Part shown: positions 1 to 6,238 of the stretch, piece by piece
Numbering within the stretch: position 1 is the stretch's first letter
Layout of the letters: each line of letters starts with the position of its first letter
DNA from: Candidatus Hydrogenedentota bacterium
Lineage (GTDB): Bacteria; Hydrogenedentota; Hydrogenedentia; Hydrogenedentales; SLHB01
NCBI GenBank assembly: GCA_003552485.1
Contig: PUMX01000016.1
Coordinates: 1 to 9,364, forward strand
Length of the DNA: 9,364 nt
Direction: 5' to 3'
Made by a program: the position numbers and the translations under genes
The notes under the pieces: model-generated
Databases searched by the model: none
What the model was told of the DNA's origin: nothing
What the model saw: the letters and a program-made list of their open reading frames with translations, nothing else

Positions 1-2
1 CC

Positions 3-485
3 AGCTACTTCATACGGCGCATATGTTCTTACGCTCTGCTGTTCGGCGAATGCTACCGCACAGCCGCCAATGATGGGGTCGCCTTATGGCTACCGCCGGG
101 CAAAACCACGCTGACCTGTGGGGGGATGTGCCGAACCGGCTGGTTATTCGCGCCGTTCAAGCTCGGACTAAACGCTCTTGGCCGCGTTATGCATTTCGAG
201 GGCCTTAGGGAAAAACACCGCAAACAATCCGCCCCAATGCCGCACTACTACTTGTTGCTAATTGGCGTTAGTCCGGCTGCAAAAGGCAAGGGCGTCGCGA
301 GGCTTCTGCTCGATGGCATGCTGGAAAAGATTGACGCGGAGAAGATGCCCGTGTACCTGGAAACGCAGAAGGAGAAGAATGTCGAGCTTTACCGCAAGTT
401 CGGTTTCGAGGTCGTGGCTGAAGAAGCATCCACAAAACTGGAAGGCCTTCGTAACTGGGGCATGCTGAGACAAGCTGTTGACTGA
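3..485 (+). CDS. GNAT family N-acetyltransferase, 5' end cut by the window
   Basis: The reading frame is open from the window edge to the stop, giving 160 residues without a true start; the first internal ATG is at 126, but the residues before it belong to the same protein. The part upstream of that ATG contains the stretch GVALWLPPGKTTLT, typical of a GNAT subgroup just before the catalytic core. The core follows: a strand YYLLLIGVSP, the acetyl-CoA pyrophosphate loop AAKGKGVARLLL (the Q/RxxGxG/A motif with Lys in the first place), then YLETQKEKNVELYRKFGFEVV, the usual C-terminal 'LETQ..N...Y...GF' signature. GNAT enzymes move an acetyl group from acetyl-CoA to an amine; the substrate cannot be read from sequence. 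It is probably cytoplasmic. The family call is firm, and the missing N-terminus should be about 40-60 residues. Confidence 0.9.
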   Translation, partial: SYFIRRICSYALLFGECYRTAANDGVALWLPPGKTTLTCGGMCRTGWLFAPFKLGLNALGRVMHFEGLREKHRKQSAPMPHYYLLLIGVSPAAKGKGVARLLLDGMLEKIDAEKMPVYLETQKEKNVELYRKFGFEVVAEEASTKLEGLRNWGMLRQAVD

Positions 486-1050
486 TGCGCCGCGCAGATC
501 GCTTTCTCACGCGCCGCGCCGAATAATGGCATACGTCTGATTGCTTTGACAGAGCCCTTCTTTGGCCATCATACAGACTCGAGCCAACGGGAAACACTGG
601 CTCAGAACCGGGACAAGGCCTCAACCGCCTAACCGCCGCGCCCTTTCCAGCCCCTCTTCCTTCGTCAAACCTGCGTAATAACTGCCGGCTGACAATTGCA
701 TGGAACACCACGTCGGCGCTGATGTCTTCCAACCCGCCGGATCCATGCACAAAGCGCGTCAAACAGGGAGCGCAGCAACTCGTGGGTCATGAAAGCATCA
801 TCGGCCGGGGCAGTGGCGAGGTTGCGTTGACGTGCGGTCCGTTTGATGGGGTAGCGCCAGTGAGTGTTTGCACGACGGCGAGGTCAGCAGTATTACCGGA
901 GCTCCGGCTTCTCTTGCCGCTCTGCGCGAGAGGCTGAATACTGAAGGGGTTGTTGTGTATATGGATGTGGCGAAAATATTCGCTTTGTGCCACCATGGGG
1001 AGAGGTGATCGTGGTTGTCGGACAGACGGCTATCGCAGGAGGGTTAAGCC
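486..1050. other. Intergenic stretch with no convincing gene
   Basis: These 565 bases separate the acetyltransferase from the zinc ribbon gene. Open frames on both strands are short, lack good ribosome binding sites and match no family I know. The most protein-like piece is a plus-strand frame closed by a stop at 844-846 and ending at 1006-1008. It reads ...TGAPASLAALRERLNTEG and VVVYMDVAKIFAL near its end, but its only plausible start is a TTG at 868. It might be the tail of a decayed gene. A 9-base direct repeat GCGCCGCGC occurs at 487-495 and 511-519. No clear terminator follows the acetyltransferase. Confidence 0.4.
1037..1042 (+). promoter_or_regulatory. Shine-Dalgarno site of the FmdB-type gene
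   Basis: AGGAGG lies eight bases before the ATG at 1051. It is a full match to the anti-SD sequence and fixes the start of a gene too short to be noticed by length alone. Confidence 0.85.
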
Positions 1051-1215
1051 ATGCCAACCTATTCATACCGATGTCAGGCTTGCCGGAAGGAGTTCTCCGC
1101 ACAGATGACCATAGCAGAGCACGACAAAAAGCAAGTCAAATGCCCCAAGTGCGAGAGCCGGAAGGTTCGCCAGCAACCGAGTTTGTTCGGAGTCAAGACA
1201 TCCAAAAAGAGCTGA
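1051..1215 (+). CDS. FmdB family zinc ribbon protein
   Basis: This is a 54-residue protein beginning MPTYSYRCQACRKEF and ending KTSKKS. It has the layout of the FmdB/CxxC regulatory family (Zn_ribbon_8): an MPxYxYxC opening, a CxxC pair at residues 8 and 11, a charged spacer, and a second CxxC (CPKC, residues 31-34). Together the four cysteines can hold one zinc. The SLFGVKTSKKS tail also matches the usual end of short family members, so the gene looks complete. The start is supported by AGGAGG eight bases upstream. FmdB was named from a methylotroph formamidase cluster, where it was proposed as a regulator; the role of these tiny ribbons in most bacteria is unknown. It stands alone, with no partner gene on the same strand nearby. 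The family call is secure and the function is open. Confidence 0.92.
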   Translation: MPTYSYRCQACRKEFSAQMTIAEHDKKQVKCPKCESRKVRQQPSLFGVKTSKKS

Positions 1216-1222
1216 GCCGCAG

Positions 1223-1251
1223 GGGGGGCGCCACCGGCGAGGGCGCCCCTC
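1223..1251 (+). terminator. GC-rich hairpin after the FmdB-type gene
   Basis: A ten-pair stem (1223-1232 with 1242-1251, core GGGGCGCC/GGCGCCCC, one G-U pair) with a nine-base loop starts eight bases after the FmdB stop. No T-run follows on the plus strand, so it is not a classical intrinsic terminator. It may still mark the 3' end of the message. Confidence 0.4.
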
Positions 1252-1493
1252 GCCCACACAGCTTTCACAGCAGTTTGAACAAGCTTCGAGCAATCAACCC
1301 CTGCGCCCGCGTAAAGGGGGGCGTCTTTCGCAACGAAACCGCCAGGGATCGCCTTGTGGACGCTCGGTTGCCCGACCGTCACCCCTCGTTTTTTCGCCCA
1401 CTCGTTATGAGCGTTGTCTAATGCGCGGCCCCTCGGGTTTACCGAGCTTGGGTAATCTCGATTGGCCTGCGCCTGCACGCGGCCGGGCCACTG

Positions 1494-2546
1494 CTACAGG
1501 CGCGCGGGACCCGTGAACAAAGGGCGGGGCGGCTGGTTAGGGGCGAACACTTGCAGAATGCGGGCATGCACGGTGGCTAGGCGGTTTTCGGGGGCCGGGC
1601 CGGCGGGAATCTGGCCTCCGGCCAAGGTGCGGTGACCGCCGCCCGATCCCAGGCCGCGCACCACGCGCGTCACGCGTTCGGCGGCGTTGCTTCGCGCATC
1701 GACGGTGCGCACGGACAGGTGAATGGTTTCGTTGTAAAGCCCGTAGCATACGCTGCAACGTATCCCTTCGAGCCGTAGCATGAGGTCGGCGATTTCGGCG
1801 AAAATGTCTGGGTTTCTGCTGTTCTGAATCACGCTGATGACGGTATTGCCCGCCACCACGCAACTTTCGAGGCTTTCGTGCAGCATCTCGAAGTAATCCG
1901 CGGGTAGCGGCGCGTGCCGGATGCGGCTGAGCTTCCGAATGTCGGCTTGGTCAAACAGATTCTGGAACGCTTTTACGTCGGCGGGCAGCGTTTCCCGGCC
2001 GAGGTCGAGCGTGTCGGATTGGATGCCGTAGAACAGAGCCGTGGCCAGATTGTCTGACGGTTGGTGTTCGGCGGCAAGGAGATATTCGTAGAGGATAGTG
2101 GAAGTGGCGCCGTACTCTGCCCTGATATCTTGAAACGCGGGGCTGGCGCCGGCCGTTTTGCGGGCTTTCGTATGGTGGTCGATAACGCCGTCCACAAGCT
2201 GATCCGTCATGGCCAGGTTGTTGCCTGCCGCTGGCTGGGTGTCCACCATGAGCACGGTAGCGAACCGGCTGGCTTTGGAATGGGTGATTCGGTGCGCCTC
2301 GATACTGAGGAGGTCCATCATCGCTCGGTTCTCGGCGCGTCCGCACACGCCGCCGTATGCGATGACGACGGGCTTGCCGAGTTCAGCTTGGAGCAGGTCG
2401 CGCAGCGCCATGGCGCTGGCCAAGGCATCGGGGTCGGGGTTGTCTTGCATCAAGACGAGCACGCGCCCCCGCCGTTTGCACAGCGTGAGCAGTTCTTCCA
2501 CGGCCTTTGAAGAGCGCGTTAGATCGAATGGAGAGGGGGTGCTCAT
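1494..2546 (-). CDS. DHH/DHHA1 family phosphoesterase (NrnA-like)
   Basis: A 350-residue protein of the DHH subfamily 1, which includes NrnA-type oligoribonuclease/pAp phosphatases. These cytoplasmic Mn-dependent enzymes cleave short RNAs, pAp or related phosphodiesters. Motifs in order: motif I DNPDPDALASA (35-45), motif II VDTQ (101-104), motif III DHH (123-125), GATST (146-150), motif IV QSDT (176-179), then a DHHA1 domain ending in GSGGGHRTLAGG (300-311), the GGGH substrate loop. Length fits NrnA relatives (about 310-350). Motif I normally reads HxNPDxD; here the first His is Gln34. The start ATG at 2544-2546 is the only one before the first motif; GGGAG lies about 12 bases upstream, a long spacing. 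It follows the YchF-like gene by 82 bases on the same strand, so the two may form an operon. The exact substrate is not readable. Confidence 0.88.
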   Translation of the reverse strand: MSTPSPFDLTRSSKAVEELLTLCKRRGRVLVLMQDNPDPDALASAMALRDLLQAELGKPVVIAYGGVCGRAENRAMMDLLSIEAHRITHSKASRFATVLMVDTQPAAGNNLAMTDQLVDGVIDHHTKARKTAGASPAFQDIRAEYGATSTILYEYLLAAEHQPSDNLATALFYGIQSDTLDLGRETLPADVKAFQNLFDQADIRKLSRIRHAPLPADYFEMLHESLESCVVAGNTVISVIQNSRNPDIFAEIADLMLRLEGIRCSVCYGLYNETIHLSVRTVDARSNAAERVTRVVRGLGSGGGHRTLAGGQIPAGPAPENRLATVHARILQVFAPNQPPRPLFTGPARL

Positions 2547-2628
2547 AAACGCGGTTTACTCCCGGGTGACCCGGCGCCCGTTTTTTTGCTTGGTGATCCT
2601 GTATCCTCACGGCGCGGAATAGGCGCCG

Positions 2629-3687
2629 CTACACGTTGAAGCGGAAGAGGATGATGTCCCCATCTTGCACGATATAGTCTTTACCCTCGAGCCGCACCTT
2701 GCCTGCCTCTTTGGCTTTGGCCATCGAACCAGCCGCAATGAAGTCATCGTAATGGACTACCTCGGCCCGAATAAAGCCGCGCTGAATATCGGAGTGGATG
2801 ACACCGGCGGCCTCGACGGCGCGGGTATGCTTGCGAATCGTCCATGCGCGCACTTCGGGCTCGGCCGCAGTCAGAAAGCTCATCAGCCCGAGCATGTCAT
2901 AGGCGGAGTGAATAAATCGGAGCCTTGATTCCTCTCCCAGGCCCAAATCCTGGCGGAAAGCTGGCTGGTCTTCGGCGGGCAGGGAGGCCACTTCCATCTC
3001 GATGGCGCCGCACAATTCGATGGCGGTGTTATTCTGTGAGGCGGCGTAGGCTTGCAGGCCTGCGGGATCGGGCTCGCCGATGTTCTCCTCGCCGTAGTTT
3101 CCGAGGATGAGCATGGGTTTTAGCGACAAGAACCCGTAGCCGGCCAAATCTTTGGCTTCCTGGGCTGAGTGCTCGAGCGTGCGCAGCGGCTGGCCCGATT
3201 CGAGATGCGACTGGCAGCGCTTTAGCAATTCGTACTCGCGGTCTTTCTTGCCTTCTTTCTCTTTGCGTTCAAGACGGCGCTCGATAACGATGAGATCCGT
3301 GAGCTGAAGCTCCTCTTCGAGGACTTTGCAGTCGGCCACGGGATCGATGCGCCCCAGCGGATGCATCACGTCTTCGTTCTTGAAGGCGCGCACAACGTGG
3401 ACCAGCGCATCTGCGCTTTTCAACTCGATGAGGGCGGCGCTGTCCAACGCCTTCTCTTCGCCCTCGCTTTCGGCGGGCGCGACATCGACGAATTGAAACT
3501 CGGCGTAGGCGGATTTCTTCGGCTTGTAAATCGCGGCAAGCTTGTCGACGCGCTCGTCTGGCGCCTTGATGACGGCCACGTTAGCCTTACGGACGCCAAA
3601 GGTCCCTGTAGCGGCGTGTGAGCCTGTGATGGCGTTGAACACGGTGGTCTTGCCGGATCGCGCAAGGCCGATAATACCCGCCTTCAT
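2629..3687 (-). CDS. Divergent YchF/OLA1-like P-loop ATPase (TGS/DUF933 domain)
   Basis: A 352-residue relative of YchF, the Obg-family ATPase that binds ribosomes. It has a P-loop GLARSGKTT (7-15), a G4 motif NYGE (197-200, the NxxE form that gives YchF its ATP preference), a helical coiled insert (about 120-160, rich in K/E), and a C-terminal TGS domain (from about 275) with VRAWTIRKHT and the closing YIVQDGDIILFRFNV. His109, in NEDVMHPLG, aligns with catalytic His114 of E. coli YchF. Odd points: G3 reads DVAP (68-71) instead of DIAG, the usual GLVKGASKGEGLGN loop is replaced by acidic sequence, and the redox Cys of canonical YchF is absent. The frame extends upstream to a further ATG at 3777, but MKAGIIGL is the family start and has AAGGGAG nine bases before it. 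The DHH gene follows. Confidence 0.88.
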   Translation of the reverse strand: MKAGIIGLARSGKTTVFNAITGSHAATGTFGVRKANVAVIKAPDERVDKLAAIYKPKKSAYAEFQFVDVAPAESEGEEKALDSAALIELKSADALVHVVRAFKNEDVMHPLGRIDPVADCKVLEEELQLTDLIVIERRLERKEKEGKKDREYELLKRCQSHLESGQPLRTLEHSAQEAKDLAGYGFLSLKPMLILGNYGEENIGEPDPAGLQAYAASQNNTAIELCGAIEMEVASLPAEDQPAFRQDLGLGEESRLRFIHSAYDMLGLMSFLTAAEPEVRAWTIRKHTRAVEAAGVIHSDIQRGFIRAEVVHYDDFIAAGSMAKAKEAGKVRLEGKDYIVQDGDIILFRFNV

Positions 3688-3721
3688 TGATTGTCGCTCC
3701 CTTCTTGTCCGTAGCGCGCGT

Positions 3722-3750
3722 ATGGTAACAACAGAGGCGTCCGCAGGCAA
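3722..3750 (-). promoter_or_regulatory. Candidate promoter of the YchF-DHH operon
   Basis: Read on the minus strand, TTGCCT (3750-3745) and TACCAT (3727-3722) are 17 bases apart. Each matches four of six consensus bases. The predicted start lies about 25-30 bases before the YchF-like ATG. This is moderate evidence only. Confidence 0.4.
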
Positions 3751-4013
3751 CGGAGGAAGTGTCTGGTGAGGGCACATGACTGGCTTGGCGGCGCGAAGTG
3801 AGCGGAGAACCGCTGCGCTCGGTTGATGTAGCCAAACGCGGGGACCCAGTATTTTCGGCGGCCGCCCGTTACGGGGTCGGGTATTCTTGAATGTGGATGT
3901 TACGGAAGGGCAGGTCCGTAGCGGGGTCGTGGCCTTGCGATATACAATCGCTTCTCCGGCATTCCGCTGGCCCTATAGCCCTTATCGTGTCATGGTCTTC
4001 TTGGACCAACATA
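3751..4013. other. Non-coding stretch between the YchF promoter and the 4014-4057 stem-loop
   Basis: Together with the flanking promoter and stem-loop, this makes a 388-base gap (3688-4075) without a supported gene. It holds small hairpins, including TACGGA/TCCGTA at 3901-3920 with an eight-base loop and CCCG/CGGG near 3867-3877. A short plus-strand frame (3887-4075) looks random and runs straight through the stem-loop. Confidence 0.4.
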
Positions 4014-4057
4014 CAGCAATCGGCCCGCCGATAGCTCCCGATTGCTGTCGGCGGGCC
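4014..4057 (-). terminator. Strong stem-loop after the TIM-barrel gene, with interleaved inverted repeats
   Basis: A perfect ten-pair stem, GGCCCGCCGA (4022-4031) with TCGGCGGGCC (4048-4057), lies 18 bases beyond the stop of the minus-strand TIM-barrel gene. A second perfect ten-base inverted repeat, CAGCAATCGG (4014-4023) with CCGATTGCTG (4038-4047), is interleaved with it. The two stems share two bases, so they are alternatives or a pseudoknot. No clear T-run follows on either strand, so termination is an inference from position. Confidence 0.5.
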
Positions 4058-4075
4058 AATACAAAACGCTTATAA

Positions 4076-4909
4076 TTATAAGGCGTCCGCGGCTTCGAGG
4101 GCCGCGCGCCAGTTGGCGACACCGCGGGCCATGCCAGGGCCGGGATTGTCCACGTCTAGTTCGTACTCGAGCATGATTGGGCCCTCGAAATCGATGGCTT
4201 CCAACGCGGCGGCCAGCGCTTCAAGGTCCATATCGCCTTCACCCACGATCGTCTCGGGACCGTCGAGAGTCCAGTCCTTGAGATGTAGCGAGATAACCCG
4301 GTCGCCCAGGCGCTCGACGGCCTCATGAGGCGGTTCTTCGGAACGGATGAAGTGGCCGGTATCCACGCACGCGCCAATATATTCATTGCGCCCCTCGACA
4401 GCGTCCGCGACGTCGTCCACGGTGTCGTAACGGGCGCCGGGACCGTGGTTGTGAATGGCCACATACACGCCAAACTCTTCGGCCAGTTCTTCCACGAGGT
4501 CGAAAGAGTCGGGATGCGGATTGGCGCTCAGGATTGGGATGCCCATCGCGTCGGCGAATTCGAAAATGGGACGGGTTTCGTCTTCGTCGGGACTCAGGCC
4601 AATCACGCCAAATGCGACGAGGGTTACGTCCATGTCATCGAGATAGGCGAGAAGCGCTTCGCGGTCTTCCTCGCCAAGTTCATGGCTTACGGTAACGTCG
4701 CTATCCGGACGCAACCGTTGCCCGGGATAGGATTCCACGTAATTGAGCCCGAGGGCGCGCGTGAGCCCGATGGCTTCGTAGAGGCTGAAATGCCGGTAGC
4801 TGTAGGTTTGCGTTCCGAGTGGCCAATCGTTGGCCGCGTCCGCGTCTGGGGCAACAACGAATCCCACCGCCAGCACAGCCGCGATTGCGAAGGTAAGTAT
4901 CGATTTCAT
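4076..4909 (-). CDS. Secreted xylose-isomerase-like TIM-barrel protein (sugar phosphate isomerase/epimerase type)
   Basis: A 277-residue protein. Residues 1-25 form a signal peptide: MKSILTF, a hydrophobic run AIAAVLAVGFVVA, and a likely cut after DADA. The rest is an AP-endonuclease-2/xylose-isomerase TIM barrel. Visible strand-end motifs carry likely metal ligands and acids: NYVES (Glu59), AIHNHGPG (His153, His155), CVDTGHF (Asp183, His186), SLHLKD (His209, Asp212), GEGDMD (223-228) and MLEYELD (Glu248). Such folds isomerise or epimerise sugars or cut C-O or phosphodiester bonds with divalent metals; here it would act outside the cytoplasm on an unknown sugar. It is strikingly acidic. The frame has an earlier ATG at 4969, but MKSIL begins the signal peptide and has AAGGAG ten bases upstream. 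It appears to be a single-gene unit. Confidence 0.85.
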   Translation of the reverse strand: MKSILTFAIAAVLAVGFVVAPDADAANDWPLGTQTYSYRHFSLYEAIGLTRALGLNYVESYPGQRLRPDSDVTVSHELGEEDREALLAYLDDMDVTLVAFGVIGLSPDEDETRPIFEFADAMGIPILSANPHPDSFDLVEELAEEFGVYVAIHNHGPGARYDTVDDVADAVEGRNEYIGACVDTGHFIRSEEPPHEAVERLGDRVISLHLKDWTLDGPETIVGEGDMDLEALAAALEAIDFEGPIMLEYELDVDNPGPGMARGVANWRAALEAADAL

Positions 4910-5205
4910 CGTCTTGTTTCTCCTTGTTCGTCCACCGCCAGCGCCCCGATGGCGGCCAAATACCGACATCCCTGAATGACATCAACTTGTTCGATGTTTC
5001 GCTGACCGCGCAGGGCGACACGGCCAGCATTTCCGCTTTCTCGGAAGCGGGAAGTTGTTACGATAGCGCACTAGTCTCTCAGAAGGCAAACCCACAGAGG
5101 CGACCGGGAACCGGGGGGGCAAGACCGCTCGCGTCGGCCGGGCAGCTTCCGCTTGCCCCGAAGACGGCCTGCTGCGCGCGCAAGGGCGGCATGGCTCAAC
5201 GAGAA
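4910..5205. other. Intergenic region upstream of the TIM-barrel gene
   Basis: With the adjoining terminator and its flank this makes a 373-base gap without a supported gene. It should hold the TIM-barrel promoter. The best minus-strand pair I see is TTGATG and TATTTG, 17 apart, near 4956-4984, and it is weak. A small hairpin CCGCTT/AAGCGG lies at 5033-5050. GC-rich sequence at 5100-5200 shows no feature. Confidence 0.35.
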
Positions 5206-5251
5206 AACCCTGGCGCGCCCGAGCCGACAAGCCGGCCGGGACGCCAGGGTT
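5202..5251 (-). terminator. Intrinsic terminator of the OmpA-like gene
   Basis: On the minus strand AACCCTGGCG (5251-5242) pairs perfectly with CGCCAGGGTT (5215-5206), followed by a short TTTTCTC tract. It begins about 31 bases after the OmpA-like stop. The 26-base loop can itself form a small GC stem (CCCG/CGGG). Confidence 0.75.
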
Positions 5252-5282
5252 CTATGCGTGCGTGGTCTCGCTTTTCGGGTCG

Positions 5283-5954
5283 CTAGTCAGCCAGTTGGTA
5301 CTGGAACACGACGCGCCGGTTCAACGCCCGGTTCGCCGGTGTGTCATTTGGCACAGCCGGCCGCTCCAGCCCATAGCTGACCGTGGAAAGCCGATCGGGG
5401 TCAATACCCTGTTCGACCATGTAATTCCTCACGGAATCAGCCCGGCGCTGACCCAGCCCCATATTGTACTCGGCGGTGCCGATGTTACATGTGTGGCCCT
5501 CGATGACCACCGTGTCCTCGGGCCATTCTTCAAGCTCTTCAATGACCTCTTCGATGACTTCGATGCCTTCCGGCCGCAGATCCGACCGGTCGAAGTCGAA
5601 CAGGACGTTGCTGAACTCAGGCCGCGTCCGCTCCACCTCAGGCTCGGGTTCCTCCGGTGGCGGCGGTGGTGGCGGCGGTGGTGGCGGCGGTTCCTCTACG
5701 GGTTCATACAGCGCATAAACCAGACCGCGGTTACCCCACAGCTCCTGATCGTCGACATTGGTTTCCGGGTCGGTGGGCCACCACCAATAACCCGAGCGCG
5801 TCGCATCCGGCACGGGTTCCGGCGTTGCGCCCGTTTCGCCCCACCAAGAAAGATCGTCCCACCGTGGGGTTGGATCCCATTCCGGTTGGGCAAGGGCGGT
5901 ACCGCACAAACCTACCAGGGCGAGTGCGGCCGCAATTACAAAGATTTTCCTCAT
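5283..5954 (-). CDS. OmpA/Pal-like peptidoglycan-binding protein with polyproline linker
   Basis: A 223-residue exported protein. Layout: signal peptide 1-22 (MRKIFVIAAALALVGLC...ALA, cut before QPEW); a Trp-rich segment 26-80 with DDLSWWGE and GYWWWP, of unknown fold; an acidic polyproline linker with 12 consecutive prolines (89-100) flanked by Glu; and an OmpA C-terminal domain from about 114 (NVLFDFDRSDLRPEG) to 221 (NRRVVFQYQL). The core EGHT...EYNMGLGQRRADSV is clear. Arg171 is the expected diaminopimelate contact, but the partner Asp of GHTD is Cys156. The protein should link the wall to the outer membrane, though no beta-barrel and no lipobox is evident, so how it is anchored is open. 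The ATG at 5952-5954 starts the signal peptide and has AAGGAG upstream; the earlier ATG at 6002 is less likely. Confidence 0.9.
   Translation of the reverse strand: MRKIFVIAAALALVGLCGTALAQPEWDPTPRWDDLSWWGETGATPEPVPDATRSGYWWWPTDPETNVDDQELWGNRGLVYALYEPVEEPPPPPPPPPPPPEEPEPEVERTRPEFSNVLFDFDRSDLRPEGIEVIEEVIEELEEWPEDTVVIEGHTCNIGTAEYNMGLGQRRADSVRNYMVEQGIDPDRLSTVSYGLERPAVPNDTPANRALNRRVVFQYQLAD
5656..5691. repeat. Three perfect 12-base tandem units inside the OmpA-like gene
   Basis: On the plus strand the unit GGTGGCGGCGGT occurs three times without a mismatch. On the coding strand it gives the 12-proline run. Exact repetition, including the choice of third bases, points to recent slippage or duplication and a length that may vary between strains. 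Confidence 0.9.
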
Positions 5955-6006
5955 ATTGGCCTTCTCCTTCTCCGCTTTTTGCCACGAATCAGCGTTGACC
6001 ACGAAG

Positions 6007-6034
6007 CTTAAACACAGCCCTCACCCCGAGTCAA
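6007..6034 (-). promoter_or_regulatory. Candidate promoter of the OmpA-like gene
   Basis: On the minus strand TTGACT (6034-6029) and TTTAAG (6012-6007) are 16 bases apart. Five and four of six consensus bases match. The start would fall near 6000, giving a leader of about 45 bases. Confidence 0.45.
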
Positions 6035-6115
6035 CTTTCTCCAACAGTTCTAACCCTCACGCTTGGTCACCCACGCACGAGTGTGTCGTAAGGAACGGCG
6101 CCTCGGATCGAGGCT

Positions 6116-6131
6116 ACTAAGTTAACTTAGT
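6116..6131. promoter_or_regulatory. 16-base perfect palindrome upstream of the OmpA-like promoter
   Basis: ACTAAGTTAACTTAGT is its own reverse complement. It is AT-rich amid GC-rich sequence and lies about 80 bases upstream of the candidate -35 box of the OmpA-like gene. It could be a dimeric regulator site; no family is indicated. Confidence 0.4.
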
Positions 6132-6238
6132 TAGATTCTACCATGCGCTTGCCCCGCTTTCAAGCAATTTTGCTTATCTCTTTTAACGCAGCCCAATGGG
6201 CCGGCCTTTAGCCTCGGCCTATCTATCAACGGGGGGCT

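Noticed and set aside
722..937. Plus-strand 71-codon frame in the left intergenic region
   Set aside because: No ribosome site or recognisable domain; composition looks random.
1074..1478. Minus-strand 134-codon GTG frame starting just after the DHH gene (AHNEWAKKRGVTVGQPSV)
   Set aside because: About half of it lies antisense over the well-supported FmdB-type gene, no ribosome site is visible, and no family is recognised.
2569..2596. CCGGG/CCCGG followed by seven T residues on the plus strand between the YchF-like and DHH genes
   Set aside because: The stem is short, is separated from the T-run by six bases, and no plus-strand gene lies upstream; it would not affect the minus-strand operon.
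3688..3777. N-terminal extension of the YchF-like protein to an upstream ATG
   Set aside because: The family begins with MKxGIxGL right at 3687, where a good ribosome site exists; the extension covers the candidate promoter.
5464..5718. Plus-strand Gly/Ser-rich frame opposite the OmpA-like gene
   Set aside because: It is the antisense shadow of the polyproline and acidic stretches of the real gene.
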